From positions 62,001 through 126,000 of the forward strand of contig MU863898.1 of assembly GCA_033296885.1 (NCBI GenBank): a stretch of DNA of 64,000 nt, read 5' to 3'. The translations under genes were made by a program, and so were the position numbers. Below the pieces are notes generated by a model. That model made no database searches. It had not been told where the DNA came from and saw only the letters and a list, made by a program, of their open reading frames with translations. This DNA comes from Triangularia verruculosa (Eukaryota; Ascomycota; Sordariomycetes; Sordariales; Podosporaceae). Shown piece after piece: positions 34,871 through 45,882 of the stretch. How positions within the stretch are numbered: position 1 is the stretch's first letter; every line of letters begins with the position of its first letter.

Positions 34871-35980
34871 TTATTTGCGCCCCCTCTGTGTTTTGCCCTT
34901 GATACCCTCCTTGAACTCAGCGTCGGCTGGCAGAGACTCGAAAAAGTCCATGCCAGGGGCTGCTGTTGTTGGTGCCGTGAAAGGCGCCCTTGCCCAAGTG
35001 ACCTGATAGCCGCCTTTTTCTGGGTTCTGCGTCCTCTTGGAAGACAGAAGCCAAATTGACTTGATCAGACGTTGCCAGAACCTAGCAGTGTAGACGTGAC
35101 GGTTCAGCGGTAGACTGTTGCCATATGGCGTGTTCTCGTCCACAGCTCCGGTGAGCAATCTCATTTTCTTACCCTGGGCAACATCAACCGAAGCAACCGG
35201 TTTTGTAGCACAGAGCTGCCATTTCCAGTCGTCTGCTGTCTTGTCGTCATCCACAGCCATGCTCTTGGCGACGGGCCTTCGCGAGGGCACAAACCACCCG
35301 GCCTCTTCAAACTTCCCTTCTGCCACCAAAGCCAGTTTGTCCCATTCGTATTCTAGCAGTGGGGGAAGGACTCTGTCGGCCAGGCCGGCATACATCTTCT
35401 TGATCTTTGTCCGAATCACCTTTTCCGGGAACGGCTTGCCATACACATTCTCCTTGGCAACCTCCTTCTCTGGCGCGACCAAGTGCTTGTGCAGCAGAGG
35501 ACCTCGAGGCGAGGATGGAAGACTGGTCTTTGCCTGTGCCTTGGCAAAGTTCATCAGGGCTTCCGTATCCCAGCCATCCAGCCAATCGAGGTCTCGATCC
35601 AAAGTCCAGGCTCGTGTGCCACTGATTTGTGCTTCCATTTCATCCGTGGTGGCTGGTGGTGAGCGCCGTATCAGGTTGCTAAATAGTTCTCGACGTCGGC
35701 TACCAGTACGGCCAAAGGCTTTGAGCAGAATTCTGTGCATGCGGGCCCTGTCCCCAGCATTGGCTGCCCTGAAGACTCGGAGTTCATGGTGGGCCTCCTT
35801 GATCTTTTTTTGAAGGCGCTTTTCGTCAATATGGTGGTGCTGGTTTCTTCGAAAGCGGTCCCTGATGTGTTGGTCGACATGTGGACGAGCCAGCGAGGGT
35901 AGGTATGCCGATTCGCGGAGGAGGTGTCGATAGAGACCAAGAGTGGTTGTTGGAGGTGGGAGTGGAAGTGGTCGGGACAT
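34871..35980 (-). CDS. LYR-motif protein (complex I LYR family), probably mitochondrial
   Basis: A single exon encodes 369 residues. The N-terminal LGLYRHLLRE (L16-Y17-R18) and IRDRFRRN blocks are the LYR signature of the complex-I-LYR superfamily, whose members bind acyl carrier protein and help assemble respiratory complexes or Fe-S proteins. A second helical part (KRLQKKIKEAHHELRVFRAA) follows. The long C-terminus, with LEYEWDKLALVAEGKFEEAG, is not typical of small LYRMs (about 100 residues) and resembles the fungal 'Cup1-like LYRM domain' group. The protein is basic overall. The specific client is unknown. Confidence 0.78.
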   Translation of the reverse strand: MSRPLPLPPPTTTLGLYRHLLRESAYLPSLARPHVDQHIRDRFRRNQHHHIDEKRLQKKIKEAHHELRVFRAANAGDRARMHRILLKAFGRTGSRRRELFSNLIRRSPPATTDEMEAQISGTRAWTLDRDLDWLDGWDTEALMNFAKAQAKTSLPSSPRGPLLHKHLVAPEKEVAKENVYGKPFPEKVIRTKIKKMYAGLADRVLPPLLEYEWDKLALVAEGKFEEAGWFVPSRRPVAKSMAVDDDKTADDWKWQLCATKPVASVDVAQGKKMRLLTGAVDENTPYGNSLPLNRHVYTARFWQRLIKSIWLLSSKRTQNPEKGGYQVTWARAPFTAPTTAAPGMDFFESLPADAEFKEGIKGKTQRGRK

Positions 35981-36694
35981 TGCGAATGGAGAGAGGGTTA
36001 AATCATCCAGGGTTTCGGGCCATGGTTGTTGAAGCGGACAGTCGGTTCATCCAACCGCTGCTTGTGAAAACCGACGTGCTGCCAACCGAGCACCAGCTGA
36101 GGGTGGGTGGTCCTTGAAAAGAATGATGGAACTGAACTGGAGAAGTGGATACTCAACCTGGCCCAAGTGTCTGGAGCTTGGACCACTTGGAAAGTGCGCG
36201 TGAGTGCGCGGTGCCAAGGACAGCCCCACCTCGCTTCCGAGGAATTAAGGGCACGCGTCGTGCTGAGGTCGGGTGTGGCTGTTCCCTAACAGACACGGAC
36301 ACACACGAGAAAAGAGAGCGCGGCCAGACGAGGCGCGAAAGAACACGAAAATCACACGTCTTAATTGAATCTTCCTAAAGGGGAACCGCTAGGGACACTA
36401 CCTTATACTATCGCTATCACTATCTTTTGCTCCATATGGATACTTTTGCCTCAATGGTACAATTGTGAACAATAACCTTTGACCTGCAGTGACTCGACTG
36501 GGTCCCTGTTCTCCTGCAAGCGCAACGTCTACCTGACCTAAACCCCTCCGCCGGTTTCTCTCCCTCTCTCTTGCATATATCGACGCCGACACACACATAT
36601 TGTTATTCACACTGCGCGGGTCTCCCCAACCCCCACAGCACACATCATTATCAAACCAACATCACACTGCACGGGTATCTGGATGGCCTGCTGA
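35981..36694. promoter_or_regulatory. Divergent promoter LYR/mbp1, with an MCB-like site
   Basis: About 714 nt. ACGCGT at 36253-36258 is a perfect MluI cell-cycle box, about 440 nt before the mbp1 ATG. Mbp1/Res proteins bind this word, so autoregulation is conceivable. The same hexamer also occurs elsewhere in the window (near 3182 and 26700). Confidence 0.4.
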
Positions 36695-39446
36695 ATGGCC
36701 TCGACGACGGTCGCAACCTCTGTCGCCCCCAATCGCGCCTCCTTCTCTGGCGCTCCCCCGACTGCCCTGATACCCGCCCCTACACCTCCGCCTCCCCAGA
36801 CCGCTGCCATCATGCAGCTGTCGCAGCAAATGTCTGCTTCACAGCAGTCGCACCAGCAGTCCCAGCCCTCCTCCCAGCAATCCTTCTCCATGAGCCAGCC
36901 CTCCTCCCAGACTGTCAACATGCAGTCCTCATACCGCCAGTATACCGACCCAGCCCCCCAGCCTGCTGAGCATGTCATGCCTATATACTCGGTGAGACTC
37001 GACCTTGAACATTACTATCTACCTAGTCTAGATCGAGCCAGCAGCTAACCCACTTTTCTCCCTTCCCAGGCCCTCTATTCCGGAGTCGGTGTCTACGAGA
37101 CCGAGGCCAATGGCATCACGGTTATGCGCCGCCAGAGCGACGGATGGCTGAATGCGACGCAGATCTTGAAGGTTGCCGGCGTAGAGAAGGGTCGGCGGAC
37201 AAAAATCCTCGAAAAAGAGATCCAAACAGGCGAGCATGAAAAGGTTCAGGGCGGCTATGGAAAATACCAGGGCACATGGATCCCCTTCGAACGAGGTCTC
37301 GAGGTCTGCCGTCAGTATGGAGTGGACGAGGTGCTACATGCGCTTCTCACCCACAAGAGGGGCCAGGATGGAGGAGGTGCTCCCGATGTCGATACACCAA
37401 CGAAAGAACAGGCCATGGCGGCTCAGCGCAAGCGTCTGTACAACGCAAGCTCTCAGGAGAGCCGCGGCGGTGGTGTTCAGCAGGGCGGTACCTTCTTCAA
37501 GAGCATTTCGTCGACCGCATCCCACGCTATCAATGCTATTAGCAAAGCCAGGTTCGAGTCGCCCGCTCCGAGAAACCGCAACCCCCCCTCCCGCGCCCCC
37601 AGCTTCCAGCGTCAGTCTTCCATGCAAGATGCAAACGACTTTCCGCCAAACTCGCAGCAAAGTTTTGTCTCCAATTATGGGGCGGCTGGATCTGCGTTTG
37701 GGTCGCAAGAGACGCAACCGGCGCCGGAGACCGCGGAACCTGCGCGTAAGAGACAGAGAATCCTGACCCCTGCCCACAGCTTTGAGGGGCTCACACCCAC
37801 CTATCCAACCATGAACTCGTACGCAGAAAACTTTCCCGGGTCACCCACCGAGCCGAACGAGTCGTTTGTCTATTCCCGCAATGAGCCAGAGTATGCCCCG
37901 GGTCCGCTACGCCCGCTGCCCTACGAAACAGCTCCCGAGGCCGAGGCGAAACGCAGCATGTTGATGCAGCTGTTCCTGAACACAACTGGTCCCGACGAGA
38001 ATCAAAAGAACATTCTCCGGAACATGATCCCTCAGGAACTCGACGCCCCCATTGATGCCCAGAGCAACACGGCGCTGATCTGGGCTGCCACTCTGGCCCG
38101 CATGCCGCTTCTGAGAGCTCTTGTCGAGGCCGGCTCCAGTCCGTTCCGCGTCAACGCCTCGGGGGAGACGGCCCTAATGAGGGCCTGCAATGCGACCAAC
38201 TCCATGGAACACGGCTGCTTCCCGGATCTATTGGACATTTTGGGTGGTACGCTAGATGTGAGAGATGACAAGGGCAGGACCGTGTTGCATCACATCGCTT
38301 TGGTAAGTGCAGTACAGGGCCGGAATGTGTGCACTCGGTATTATCTCGAGAGTTTGCTCGAGTGGGTAGTCCGCCAGGGTAGCAATCCAAGCAGCCAGAG
38401 TCAAACATATGGCAACAATGGCCTTCCCTCGTCGAGAATGAACATTGGTCGGTTCATGGGCGAGATTGTCAACGCACAAGACAACAGAGGCGACACCGCC
38501 CTGAACGTGGCAGCACGTGTAGGCAACCGAAGCATCATCTCGCAGCTTATCGAGGTTGGCGCGGACCCCGAGATCGCCAACACGGCCGGGTTACGTCCTC
38601 TTGATTTTGGCATTGGCCTTGCGGACGGCCACTCTGGCAACGGGGAGAGTGGCGAGAGGAATGCTCTTCAGGGGCCAAGCCAAAAGAGTAGGGAGAACAG
38701 CGACGAAGTTGTCAACTGTGAGTCCTGTCTTTTCTTTTTCCTCGGTTAATATTACGTCACAAACACTAACCGTGTTCTTAGCCATCACTCATCTCATCAA
38801 CGAGTCGACGTCCCAGTTTCAAACCGAGCTCAAAAAGAAGCAAGAAGCTATCGATGCTCTTCATGGCTCTCTCCGCACGACTTCAGCTCAAGTTGGCGAG
38901 GCTCGCCGCACCCTGGAGGCCCTCCAGGAGAAACTTACTGCCCAGCAGCTAGCACGCCAAAAGGCCTCCAATCTTGCGCTGGCTTGCGAGGAAGAAGAAA
39001 TGGGACTTCGTCAACTCGCACAACAGCACCGAGTCTCGCTCAACAGTCTGGGATCCGAAAATGATTGGGCTGCCGAGTTGAAGGCGATCCTTACCGAATC
39101 AAAGCAACAAGCCGCCGATGCCATTGGAGTCAACGGCCACCTCCAAGATGCAGACAAGCCTCATCCGGCCGCTCGTCTCCCCAGTGCGGCAGTTTTGCGT
39201 GCTAGGATCAGGGCAGTCCGCACCAGAGGAGAGCAGACACAGCATTTGGTTGGTGGGCTCAAAGCGCGGAGCAAGCAACGGGAGCTTCAGTACCGTAAAC
39301 TCGTATCACTCTGCACACGCCGCCCCGAAGCCGAGGTAGACCGGCTGCTCGAGACTTTGACTAAAGCGGTCGAGTCGGAGAAGGGCGAGCTTGAACTTGG
39401 GAGAGTGAGGCGATTCCTGGGCGGGGTCGAGGGTGTCGTTGCTTAA
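36695..39446 (+). CDS. mbp1: APSES cell-cycle transcription factor Mbp1 (MBF subunit)
   Basis: Exons 36695-36991, 37070-38717 and 38782-39446 (introns 78 and 64 nt) encode 869 residues. After a disordered Ser/Gln-rich N-terminus, the KilA-N/APSES DNA-binding domain spans about 100-192: VYETEANGITVMRRQSDGWL, NATQILKVAG, then YGKYQGTWIPFERG. Ankyrin repeats run from about 427 to 613 (NTALIWAATLARMPLLRALV; GDTALNVAARVGNRSIISQL). The last exon is a long coiled coil. This order is that of Mbp1/Res1/Res2, the DNA-binding subunit of MBF, which drives G1/S genes through ACGCGT boxes with a Swi6-type partner. The segment at 38299-38370 begins with a GTAAGT word but stays coding in family members, so I did not splice it. 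Confidence 0.93.
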
Positions 39447-39889
39447 AGTTTGTTGTTACTCTTGCAGGATATCATCAATGTTGGGGAGGCATGGATCTTG
39501 TACGCATTATGGTTGGCGTTAAGTAGGAGGATATCTGGTTCCGTTTATTATCAAGCCTTTCTCATCAGAGCCAATGAGGCGGCTCTCTTGTAGTATTCTC
39601 TTGGCTGGTGTTGACGCGCGGGTCCGGTTTTGCTGGGTTTTTCTTTTTGTTCTTTACTTATACCACGCTTCTAGCGGTTTGGTTTGTACACGTTTGTGTT
39701 TGATCAAAGACTCGGGCAAAGGAGGGATCGGCAATTGTCCTCGTAGATTTACAGACTACCAAAATCGAGACCTATCTGTTCTATTTGTGGGCCTATCGCC
39801 GGTGACAGCCTACCTACTTTATCTTGCCGCTCTAAATTTCCCTTTGTATGCCAATTGTTGCAGGTCCCGACCTCTCATCCAGTCCTCAA
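39447..39889. other. Convergent intergenic region
   Basis: About 440 nt between the mbp1 and P450 stop codons. No coding signal. Confidence 0.4.
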
Positions 39890-41774
39890 TCATGCCTCAT
39901 ATATCTCGAGCTTCACACTGGCCTCCCTGACTTCTCTCTCGATGACATCGACGTGTTTTCTCGAACGTGGCTTGATATCGCAAGCAAACGGCAGCGGGCT
40001 AGAGTTGAAACCATCCGAAAAGGCGAATCTGTTTCTGTGTTAGCTCTCCACTCCATAGGCAGAGTTCTGGGGAAATGAAAGGATACTCACATGTCTACAT
40101 CGATGCTTTTACCCGTCTTTTCATCTCTGGCAGGCTTCACATCAAACGCCCACAGTATTCTTGCGATGTTGATGCCGACAGACGCCTGGGCGAGATGCAT
40201 ACCAGGACAGATCCTCCTGCCCCACCCGAACGCGCTGTGACCAGTTGTTCCGGGGTATTCTGCTATCCTGTCCTTGCCGAGGAAGCGCTCGGGGAGGAAG
40301 GTGTGTGGGTCGGGGAAGTCCTTTTCGTTGAGGTGGACTGTTTCTGTTAGCATCGACTGTCCAAGGTAAGTGGACAGCTCACTGCCCGAGGAGGGATGAC
40401 ATACTGCTCCACAAAGGCGCAATAATGGTACTTCCTTTCGGAATGTACATTCCTTTGTACCAATCGTCTGCCGTGGTAGCATGTGGAGTGCCGCCCAAGA
40501 CGGCAACTGGTCGCCAGCGAAGGGTTTCAGAGACGATGGCGTTGATATAGGGGAGGTTTGCCAAATCATCAAAGGTCGGCATTCTACCTCGGCCAACAAC
40601 AGTGTCAAGCTCAGCCTGGGCCTTTGGAATGAAGGAGGGGCCGAATTTCACGCAGGCAAGAAAGAAACATGCCAAGGATCCTGCTGACTGTTTTTGATTT
40701 GTTTTTGTCAGCCACAATCAAAAAGGGGGGTTACTCAGGGGCAACATACAGTTTCCACACCGGCTCCAAAGGGTGTTCCTGCCGCATAGGCAACTTCCAG
40801 ATCCGACATTCCCAACCCCTTCTGTTCATCCAGCAGGTGCTTTGCAAAACAGTCTGGCAATCTGCCTTCGGCCATCCGAGCTTTGACATCGTTCATCAAA
40901 GAGGTGTACATCTGGATGTCTTTCTTCCTCTGCTCCAGCACCATCCTTTTCCAGGGGGCAAGAAAGGCTGGGACATATTTCAGGGCAGGATAGCGTTCGA
41001 CTGCGTACTTTCCTGGGATGCTTTACTGCTATCAGCTGCTTTTCTTGTTGCTCGAAACAAAATTACGAAAGAATCGAGACTCACTTTACCAAGGTCAATC
41101 TCTCCATGGCCAGCCTGTTCATCTCCACCACCTCGTCCTTCCTCACGTCTGTGACCCTCCTTCCATACGTCACCATGACAATCACACTGGCTGCATACCG
41201 CTCTAGCCAGTCTCTGTAACCTTCGGGCTTATCAAGCAGCTCTTTCATCAACACTTTGCTCTCCAAGCTCTGAATCCACCTGTACTTTTCCGACTGTCTC
41301 GCCATGAAGCCACTGTGAAGAAGCTTCCTCCACCTCCTCCAAAAGTTATTGTACCCGGCCATCAGCCCTCTTAGGTTGTTGGAGAGCAGTTCCTGGCCCA
41401 TGATGAACCTCGGACGGCTGGAATAGATGCTCCCTTTGCGCTCTAGGAGGTCCCATGCTGCTTGCGCTGAGCCGAGGAGGATGGTGGGCGTTGGTCCGAG
41501 TTGGAGGTAAACGACATCGCCGTATTGCTGGTGAAGTTCTCGAAACCAGAGCCATGGCTTGGAGATGCCTGTTTTGAGGACTGATGGCGATGGGGGTAGA
41601 GAGGACCGGTGCCGGGAGAGGTGGTAGCTTTGTTTCAACTTGGGAAAGTCAGTCGGATCAAGGACTATCTGGGAGGACCGAACCCGGCAACATGAAACTT
41701 ACACGCGGATAATTAAGGATGAGATATATCACGCCTAACCCGAGGGTCAACGTGAGGAAAGCGGTGGAAATCAT
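39890..41774 (-). CDS. Cytochrome P450 monooxygenase
   Basis: Six exons: 41703-41774, 41085-41638, 40750-41020, 40405-40687, 40091-40343 and 39890-40028, giving 523 residues. Exon 1 encodes the membrane anchor (FLTLTLGLGVIYLILNY). Family marks are the I-helix GAGVETSAGS, the K-helix ETLRW (ExxR), PERF and the heme loop FGWGRRICPG (Cys439). The exon-2/3 junction was placed to give IPGKYAVERYPALKYVP, the only option that keeps frame with an AG acceptor and the expected sequence. Class II microsomal P450s need P450 reductase. The subfamily and substrate are unknown. Its same-strand neighbour upstream is the secreted propeller gene. The exon-4/5 junction (SKTVHLNEKDF) is the least certain. Confidence 0.88.
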
Positions 41775-42252
41775 TTCGAGAGCCTCAATCGCCCATGATA
41801 GGTGTAGCAGAGAAACTCACTCCAAAGAAAATGGCCGAATAAGGGAATGGCAGGCTGGAAACCAGAAGCCTTTCATGCCGTAATAAGCTAAATGCAAAGC
41901 TACAATGCCGCCCACCCCCTCATTCCGATAATGCCATCTCGGACATCGGATGTATATACCGACGGGAAACATCACAACCCTCACGGCCGCCAGCTAACCG
42001 GGTAAACGAATCCACTTCCCCAGAACAAGCTGCCCGCAGTCTTGGCGGCCATGTTTTGACCGTTGGTGACCAATTGGGATGATTCCAGGAGTTGGGGGGA
42101 ACTACTCCGCACGCTAGGGACCGGGTCATGTCATGCCATTTTCACACGCTCAAGGATGTCGTTTACATTCGTTTCTCATTAATTCTCGTGACATAACTTC
42201 ATGAAGCCATCATATCCACAACTTGAACCTTCAAACTCGTGATGTAGAAAGC
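41775..42252. other. Intergenic region between propeller gene and P450
   Basis: About 480 nt, presumably the P450 promoter. Nothing else identified. Confidence 0.4.
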
Positions 42253-43302
42253 TCAGATCGTAACCTTGACCACCTGCCCTCCGGTCAGATTTCCAGCGTC
42301 AGCACCTCCTGTTCCGACATAAATGTGGTCACCTCCGAGTCCAAGAGCAACAGACGTCGGCGTCTTCAGCGTGATCCCGGAATTTCCGTTTGCCATGCCC
42401 CCTGGCCCGAGAACAACAGTTTGCGCAGTGGTTCCGTTGCCATATCTCTTCACCTTCAACAGAGACTGATCCTGCCAGGCGATATATCCATGCCCATCAC
42501 CATCCACCACCAAGTCATCCAAAGAGTTTGTAAACCCAATGGGGTCCGCGCTTATAACCGTCCTTACAACCTCGACGCTCCCAACCTTGTGCCCCAAGCT
42601 GTCGACCTTGAACCGCCCATAAATTCCTTTGGCAGTGTTGGTGAAATACACCCACCTCTGTCCAGCGTGCCACTTGAGAAACAGTCCATTCACGCCAGTA
42701 ACGCCCAGCGAGCCGCTCACATTCGCTGGGTCGCCGAACAGCAATGGATCGGCAAACGCGACACTGCTCGTCCTCGTGACGGTATCAACCCTCAGGATCC
42801 TTCCCCCTCGGGAGTCGGCGCTCAACACAACATTCCCCACCGCCACCAATCCGTTCGCACTAATGGCCCCCGGCACGGGGATCGTATCCACCACCGTCGC
42901 ACTCAACGCGTTCCACTCGAGCGACACGACGTAGACGCTGATCGTGTTGTTGACAAACTCGAAATTGTCCCCCAGGATCCCGGCCGTGACGGCATACCTG
43001 TTCGCCCCCGACAACTGGGCGATGCCGGTCTGTGAGGTGGAGTTGGGAAGAGTGGTCACTACCGAAACAGAAGAGGTGACGGGGTTGAGGACGTGGAGCG
43101 GTGAGTTTGTGTCTGGGCCGAAATGGACGTACGAGGTGAGCAGGAGGCGGGCGTCCGGGAGAACGAAGAGGTTCTCAATGAATATTGGGTTGGTGGGGGG
43201 GAATGAAAAGATTTCGGTTGCCACGTGGGATGAGGGCCCGTAACTCCCTCCCCCGGCCGCGGCAAGGGGGAGGAGAGTGAAGAAAGCTGGTGATAACTTC
43301 AT
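42253..43302 (-). CDS. Secreted six-bladed beta-propeller (SMP-30/gluconolactonase-like)
   Basis: A single exon encodes 349 residues from MKLSPAFF; an in-frame TTG-led extension upstream is not a start. A signal peptide (FFTLLPLAAAGG) is followed by propeller-type repeats: IFIENLFVLPDARLLLTSY, GISANGL-like blade strands, VNGLFLKWHAGQRWVYFTNT, LDDLVVDGDGHGYIAWQ and VALGLGGDHIYVGTGG. The fold class includes lactonases and the fungal hetero-Diels-Alderase-type proteins of some biosynthetic clusters. There are several N-glycosylation sequons (NST, NNT, NVS, NGT). Catalytic residues cannot be assigned by eye. A function in secondary metabolism with the adjacent P450 is only a hypothesis. Confidence 0.82.
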   Translation of the reverse strand: MKLSPAFFTLLPLAAAGGGSYGPSSHVATEIFSFPPTNPIFIENLFVLPDARLLLTSYVHFGPDTNSPLHVLNPVTSSVSVVTTLPNSTSQTGIAQLSGANRYAVTAGILGDNFEFVNNTISVYVVSLEWNALSATVVDTIPVPGAISANGLVAVGNVVLSADSRGGRILRVDTVTRTSSVAFADPLLFGDPANVSGSLGVTGVNGLFLKWHAGQRWVYFTNTAKGIYGRFKVDSLGHKVGSVEVVRTVISADPIGFTNSLDDLVVDGDGHGYIAWQDQSLLKVKRYGNGTTAQTVVLGPGGMANGNSGITLKTPTSVALGLGGDHIYVGTGGADAGNLTGGQVVKVTI

Positions 43303-43823
43303 TTTTTTCTGTCTTTGCTTTGTGACTGAGGGGATGGAAGCAAAGAGACAAGACCGCAATCGAAAGGTGAACCGTAACGGCTGTTATATACCCCCATTTG
43401 AAGGCATCATCAGCCTTCATACTGGGGGCGATTGGCAGGGGCTGGGAGGAGGATCCGCTGCAACCCCCCCTAGAAAATGCAACCAACATCTCGAGTAAGA
43501 CGGTGCCGGCTCGGCATTGGCATGGCACACGTGCATAAACCCCCAGGAAGCCACATGAGAGATGCAAAAGAAGCCGGAAACGTGCAACGGTCCTCGGGAC
43601 ACTCGCCTTGAGAAGGGTTTAGTGGACACTGGACTACGGAGTACAGCTGCTGCCAAGGCAATAGCCACTTGTAGCGCATCCGCTGTTGGTTGTTGGAACC
43701 GCACTACCGAGACATGAGCAACCCTGCAGATGTCAGTCACATCCGTCACCCGAGTACCGAAGAAGAATCAAAGAGTCAAAATACAAAAATAGAAAGGCAA
43801 AAGAGGCATCGAGAAAAGATGTA
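43303..43823. other. Intergenic region
   Basis: About 520 nt between the ceramide synthase stop and the propeller start. Apart from the TATA box, nothing was assigned. Confidence 0.4.
43384..43390 (-). promoter_or_regulatory. TATA box of propeller gene
   Basis: TATATAA on the minus strand lies about 85 nt before the propeller ATG. Confidence 0.45.
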
Positions 43824-45047
43824 CTAGATTTGTCGGCTCTTCCTACGCACTAATCCCTGAGCTGGCACGTCAGCATCCCCCATCACTGTCGACAGCGCAT
43901 GGTGGTGGGATTTCCTGTCCACCGCGCTCCCGGTCTCTTCTTCCTCGTCCTCCGCTTCCGACCTGTCATCTTTAGCCACTCCGAGAAAAACAAACTTGTA
44001 GGCGGCCCTCAACAAACAGTACAGCCAGAATATGTTCAACAACTGAAGCGCAGCCAGCAGGCCAAAGGTAATAACGTTTGCCAACGGGGATTTATACTGC
44101 TCCGCTTCCCAGTCGATCTGTAGCGAGTAGGGACCGACAGTACTGAACTCCCCCCCAGGCAGTGTCGAGTACAGAATCCGCAAGTTGATGTAATGCCGCA
44201 AGTAGATCCACATGACGATACACAGCCCAAACGACCAGCCCTGCACCTTACTTTCAACGTAGTTTAGCGTCTTTGAGATGGAGAGGAAGAAGTCGCTCAG
44301 GTCGTGTGTGATGTAGACGGCTATGCCCATGTAGGTGAAATGGAACCGATAGCTGAGCGCCACGAGTGCCACCGTGACGACATGGTGGCCAATGAGCTGA
44401 TTGAAGTCCTTGCGCCGTGCCTCCAATCCCAATACCATCACCACGACCTGCTGCATCCAGAAGGCCGCTTGGAGCAGGTAGTAGGCCTTGAACCCCGCCT
44501 CGTGGGTGCGATGGGGGAAGCCCTCGTACATGCCGCGCGTGTTGAAATACCAAACCGGTGTGCGATGCATCAGATGCATGCCCCAGGGCCCGACGATGGT
44601 GATGTAGAGCGCCGTGTACATGTTTTCGGCAAACCGCGCTCGTTTGGCGCGTGAGGCTATCTCGCACGCGCGGGCAAGAGGGTTGAAGATCTCTTGCATA
44701 CAGAACTCGCGTGTAAAGGTCAGGAATACGGTGTAGAAACACACAAAGGCGATATCCCGAAGCCCCTTGCCGTACTGTGGTGCCTGAGCAAGACCATCAG
44801 CGCTGTCTTCTATTTTGTAAGACAGAAAGATGAACGGATGGGCCGGATTCGATGCGCTCGGGTGGATGGCGTAGGCGAGAACAAAAGCCGTGACAAGCAT
44901 CACAGGAACAACCCAGCTGCGTCGGCGTAATGAGGCGGCCAATGATGCCTTTCTTCGCCTCACGCGACGTTGGATGTTGTGTTTCGCGGGAGTCATTGAG
45001 TTCAAACTGGCCCCAGAATTGGGGTCCAATAGGTCGCTGGCGCCCAT
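43824..45047 (-). CDS. lag1: Ceramide synthase (TRAM/LAG1/CLN8 family, Lag1/Lac1)
   Basis: A single exon encodes 407 residues. A basic N-terminal tail is followed by about six to seven transmembrane helices. The Lag motif is intact: adjacent histidines H221-H222 in LIGHHVVTVALVALSYRFHF, and HDLSDFFLSISKTLNY from 248, whose aspartates and histidine are needed in yeast. A C-terminal acidic stretch (EAEDEEEETGSAVDRK) resembles the casein-kinase-regulated tail of Lag1/Lac1. The enzyme N-acylates long-chain bases with acyl-CoA in the ER. It may be housekeeping, but copies also sit in sphinganine-analogue clusters as protection genes (FUM17/FUM18 in Fusarium), which makes its place 6 kb from a PKS notable. 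Confidence 0.92.
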   Translation of the reverse strand: MGASDLLDPNSGASLNSMTPAKHNIQRRVRRRKASLAASLRRRSWVVPVMLVTAFVLAYAIHPSASNPAHPFIFLSYKIEDSADGLAQAPQYGKGLRDIAFVCFYTVFLTFTREFCMQEIFNPLARACEIASRAKRARFAENMYTALYITIVGPWGMHLMHRTPVWYFNTRGMYEGFPHRTHEAGFKAYYLLQAAFWMQQVVVMVLGLEARRKDFNQLIGHHVVTVALVALSYRFHFTYMGIAVYITHDLSDFFLSISKTLNYVESKVQGWSFGLCIVMWIYLRHYINLRILYSTLPGGEFSTVGPYSLQIDWEAEQYKSPLANVITFGLLAALQLLNIFWLYCLLRAAYKFVFLGVAKDDRSEAEDEEEETGSAVDRKSHHHALSTVMGDADVPAQGLVRRKSRQI

Positions 45048-45578
45048 ATCGAGCTGGATTCGGACCTCGCGAGTGTTGAGGCAACGGAAACAAGATGACG
45101 CCGATTTGAAGGCGGGAGAAAAATTAAGTTGGATGAAATCTCACCCAACAGTGTAAATGGTTCCCCAAGGAAAAACAATCGGCCAGACGGAACTTGCCGA
45201 GGCCAGTGAGTCCAGGGTCCAACCAACACTGCTGCGCCTCAGGGGCATGAATTGGCGAGGACCGTCGTGGACAAGAAATAGAGACTGCCAACCACGCCGG
45301 CTCCTCTAGAAAAGCCGGTACTGGTGAAACTGCAACGCATTGATATGTCATTGATGGGAAAGCAAGACGTCAAAAACAGGCCCCCAATGTTCCATGTGAT
45401 GAATGACATGATGCAGCGAAATTAGGTATTTTCCCCTAGCTTGTGGCCGCTCTGCTATGCCCGGCTTCTCTGCCTTCATGTCATCATATGATGTAATACT
45501 CCATGTTTTGCTCAGTCACTCAGACTGATTCTCCCACTGCGATATCCGGCTGGCACTGTTGTCCAAATAAGGTAAACT
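45048..45578. other. Intergenic region
   Basis: About 530 nt. It contains the ceramide synthase promoter. No gene recognised. Confidence 0.4.
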
Positions 45579-45882
45579 TTAGTGAGGGCCCGGCTCGCAA
45601 TCAGGAGCGTAAATAGCCTCTGTCAAAGTCGTCAGTTTAGGTACCTATGCACCTGAAGGTCAATTGACAGTTAAATTACGTACTGCACTTGGCATCGCAA
45701 CCCTTGTTACATCGGGCAACATCGGGGGCGTCAGGGCAGATCTTGTAGAGGCAATCCGAGACGCAAGTCCAGAATGCCTCGGGCAGCTGGACGCAGAGAG
45801 GCTGGTCCTGGGGAATGGGAGCCGGGGCCGCGGCAGTCGTCAGGGCTAGAGCAAGGGCACTGAGGGAAATAATGAAGCGCAT
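45579..45882 (-). CDS. Small secreted cysteine-rich protein
   Basis: A signal peptide (FIISLSALALALTTAAA) is followed by a short mature region. Read without splicing, the frame stops at 45676, giving 68 residues and seven cysteines, an odd number. A strong intron (GTACGT donor at 45683, CTAAAC/ACTGAC branch, CAG acceptor; 45620-45683) joins exon 45684-45882 to 45579-45619. This gives 79 residues ending KAIYAPDCEPGPH and an eighth cysteine, fitting four disulfides. I prefer the spliced form. Its size and composition match fungal effector or antimicrobial candidates, but no family was recognised and no activity can be stated. Confidence 0.65.

Noticed and set aside
38299..38370. Possible intron in mbp1 starting GTAAGTGCAG
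   Set aside because: The segment encodes RYYLESLLEWVVRQGS, which is characteristic of the family's ankyrin region, and the frame continues.
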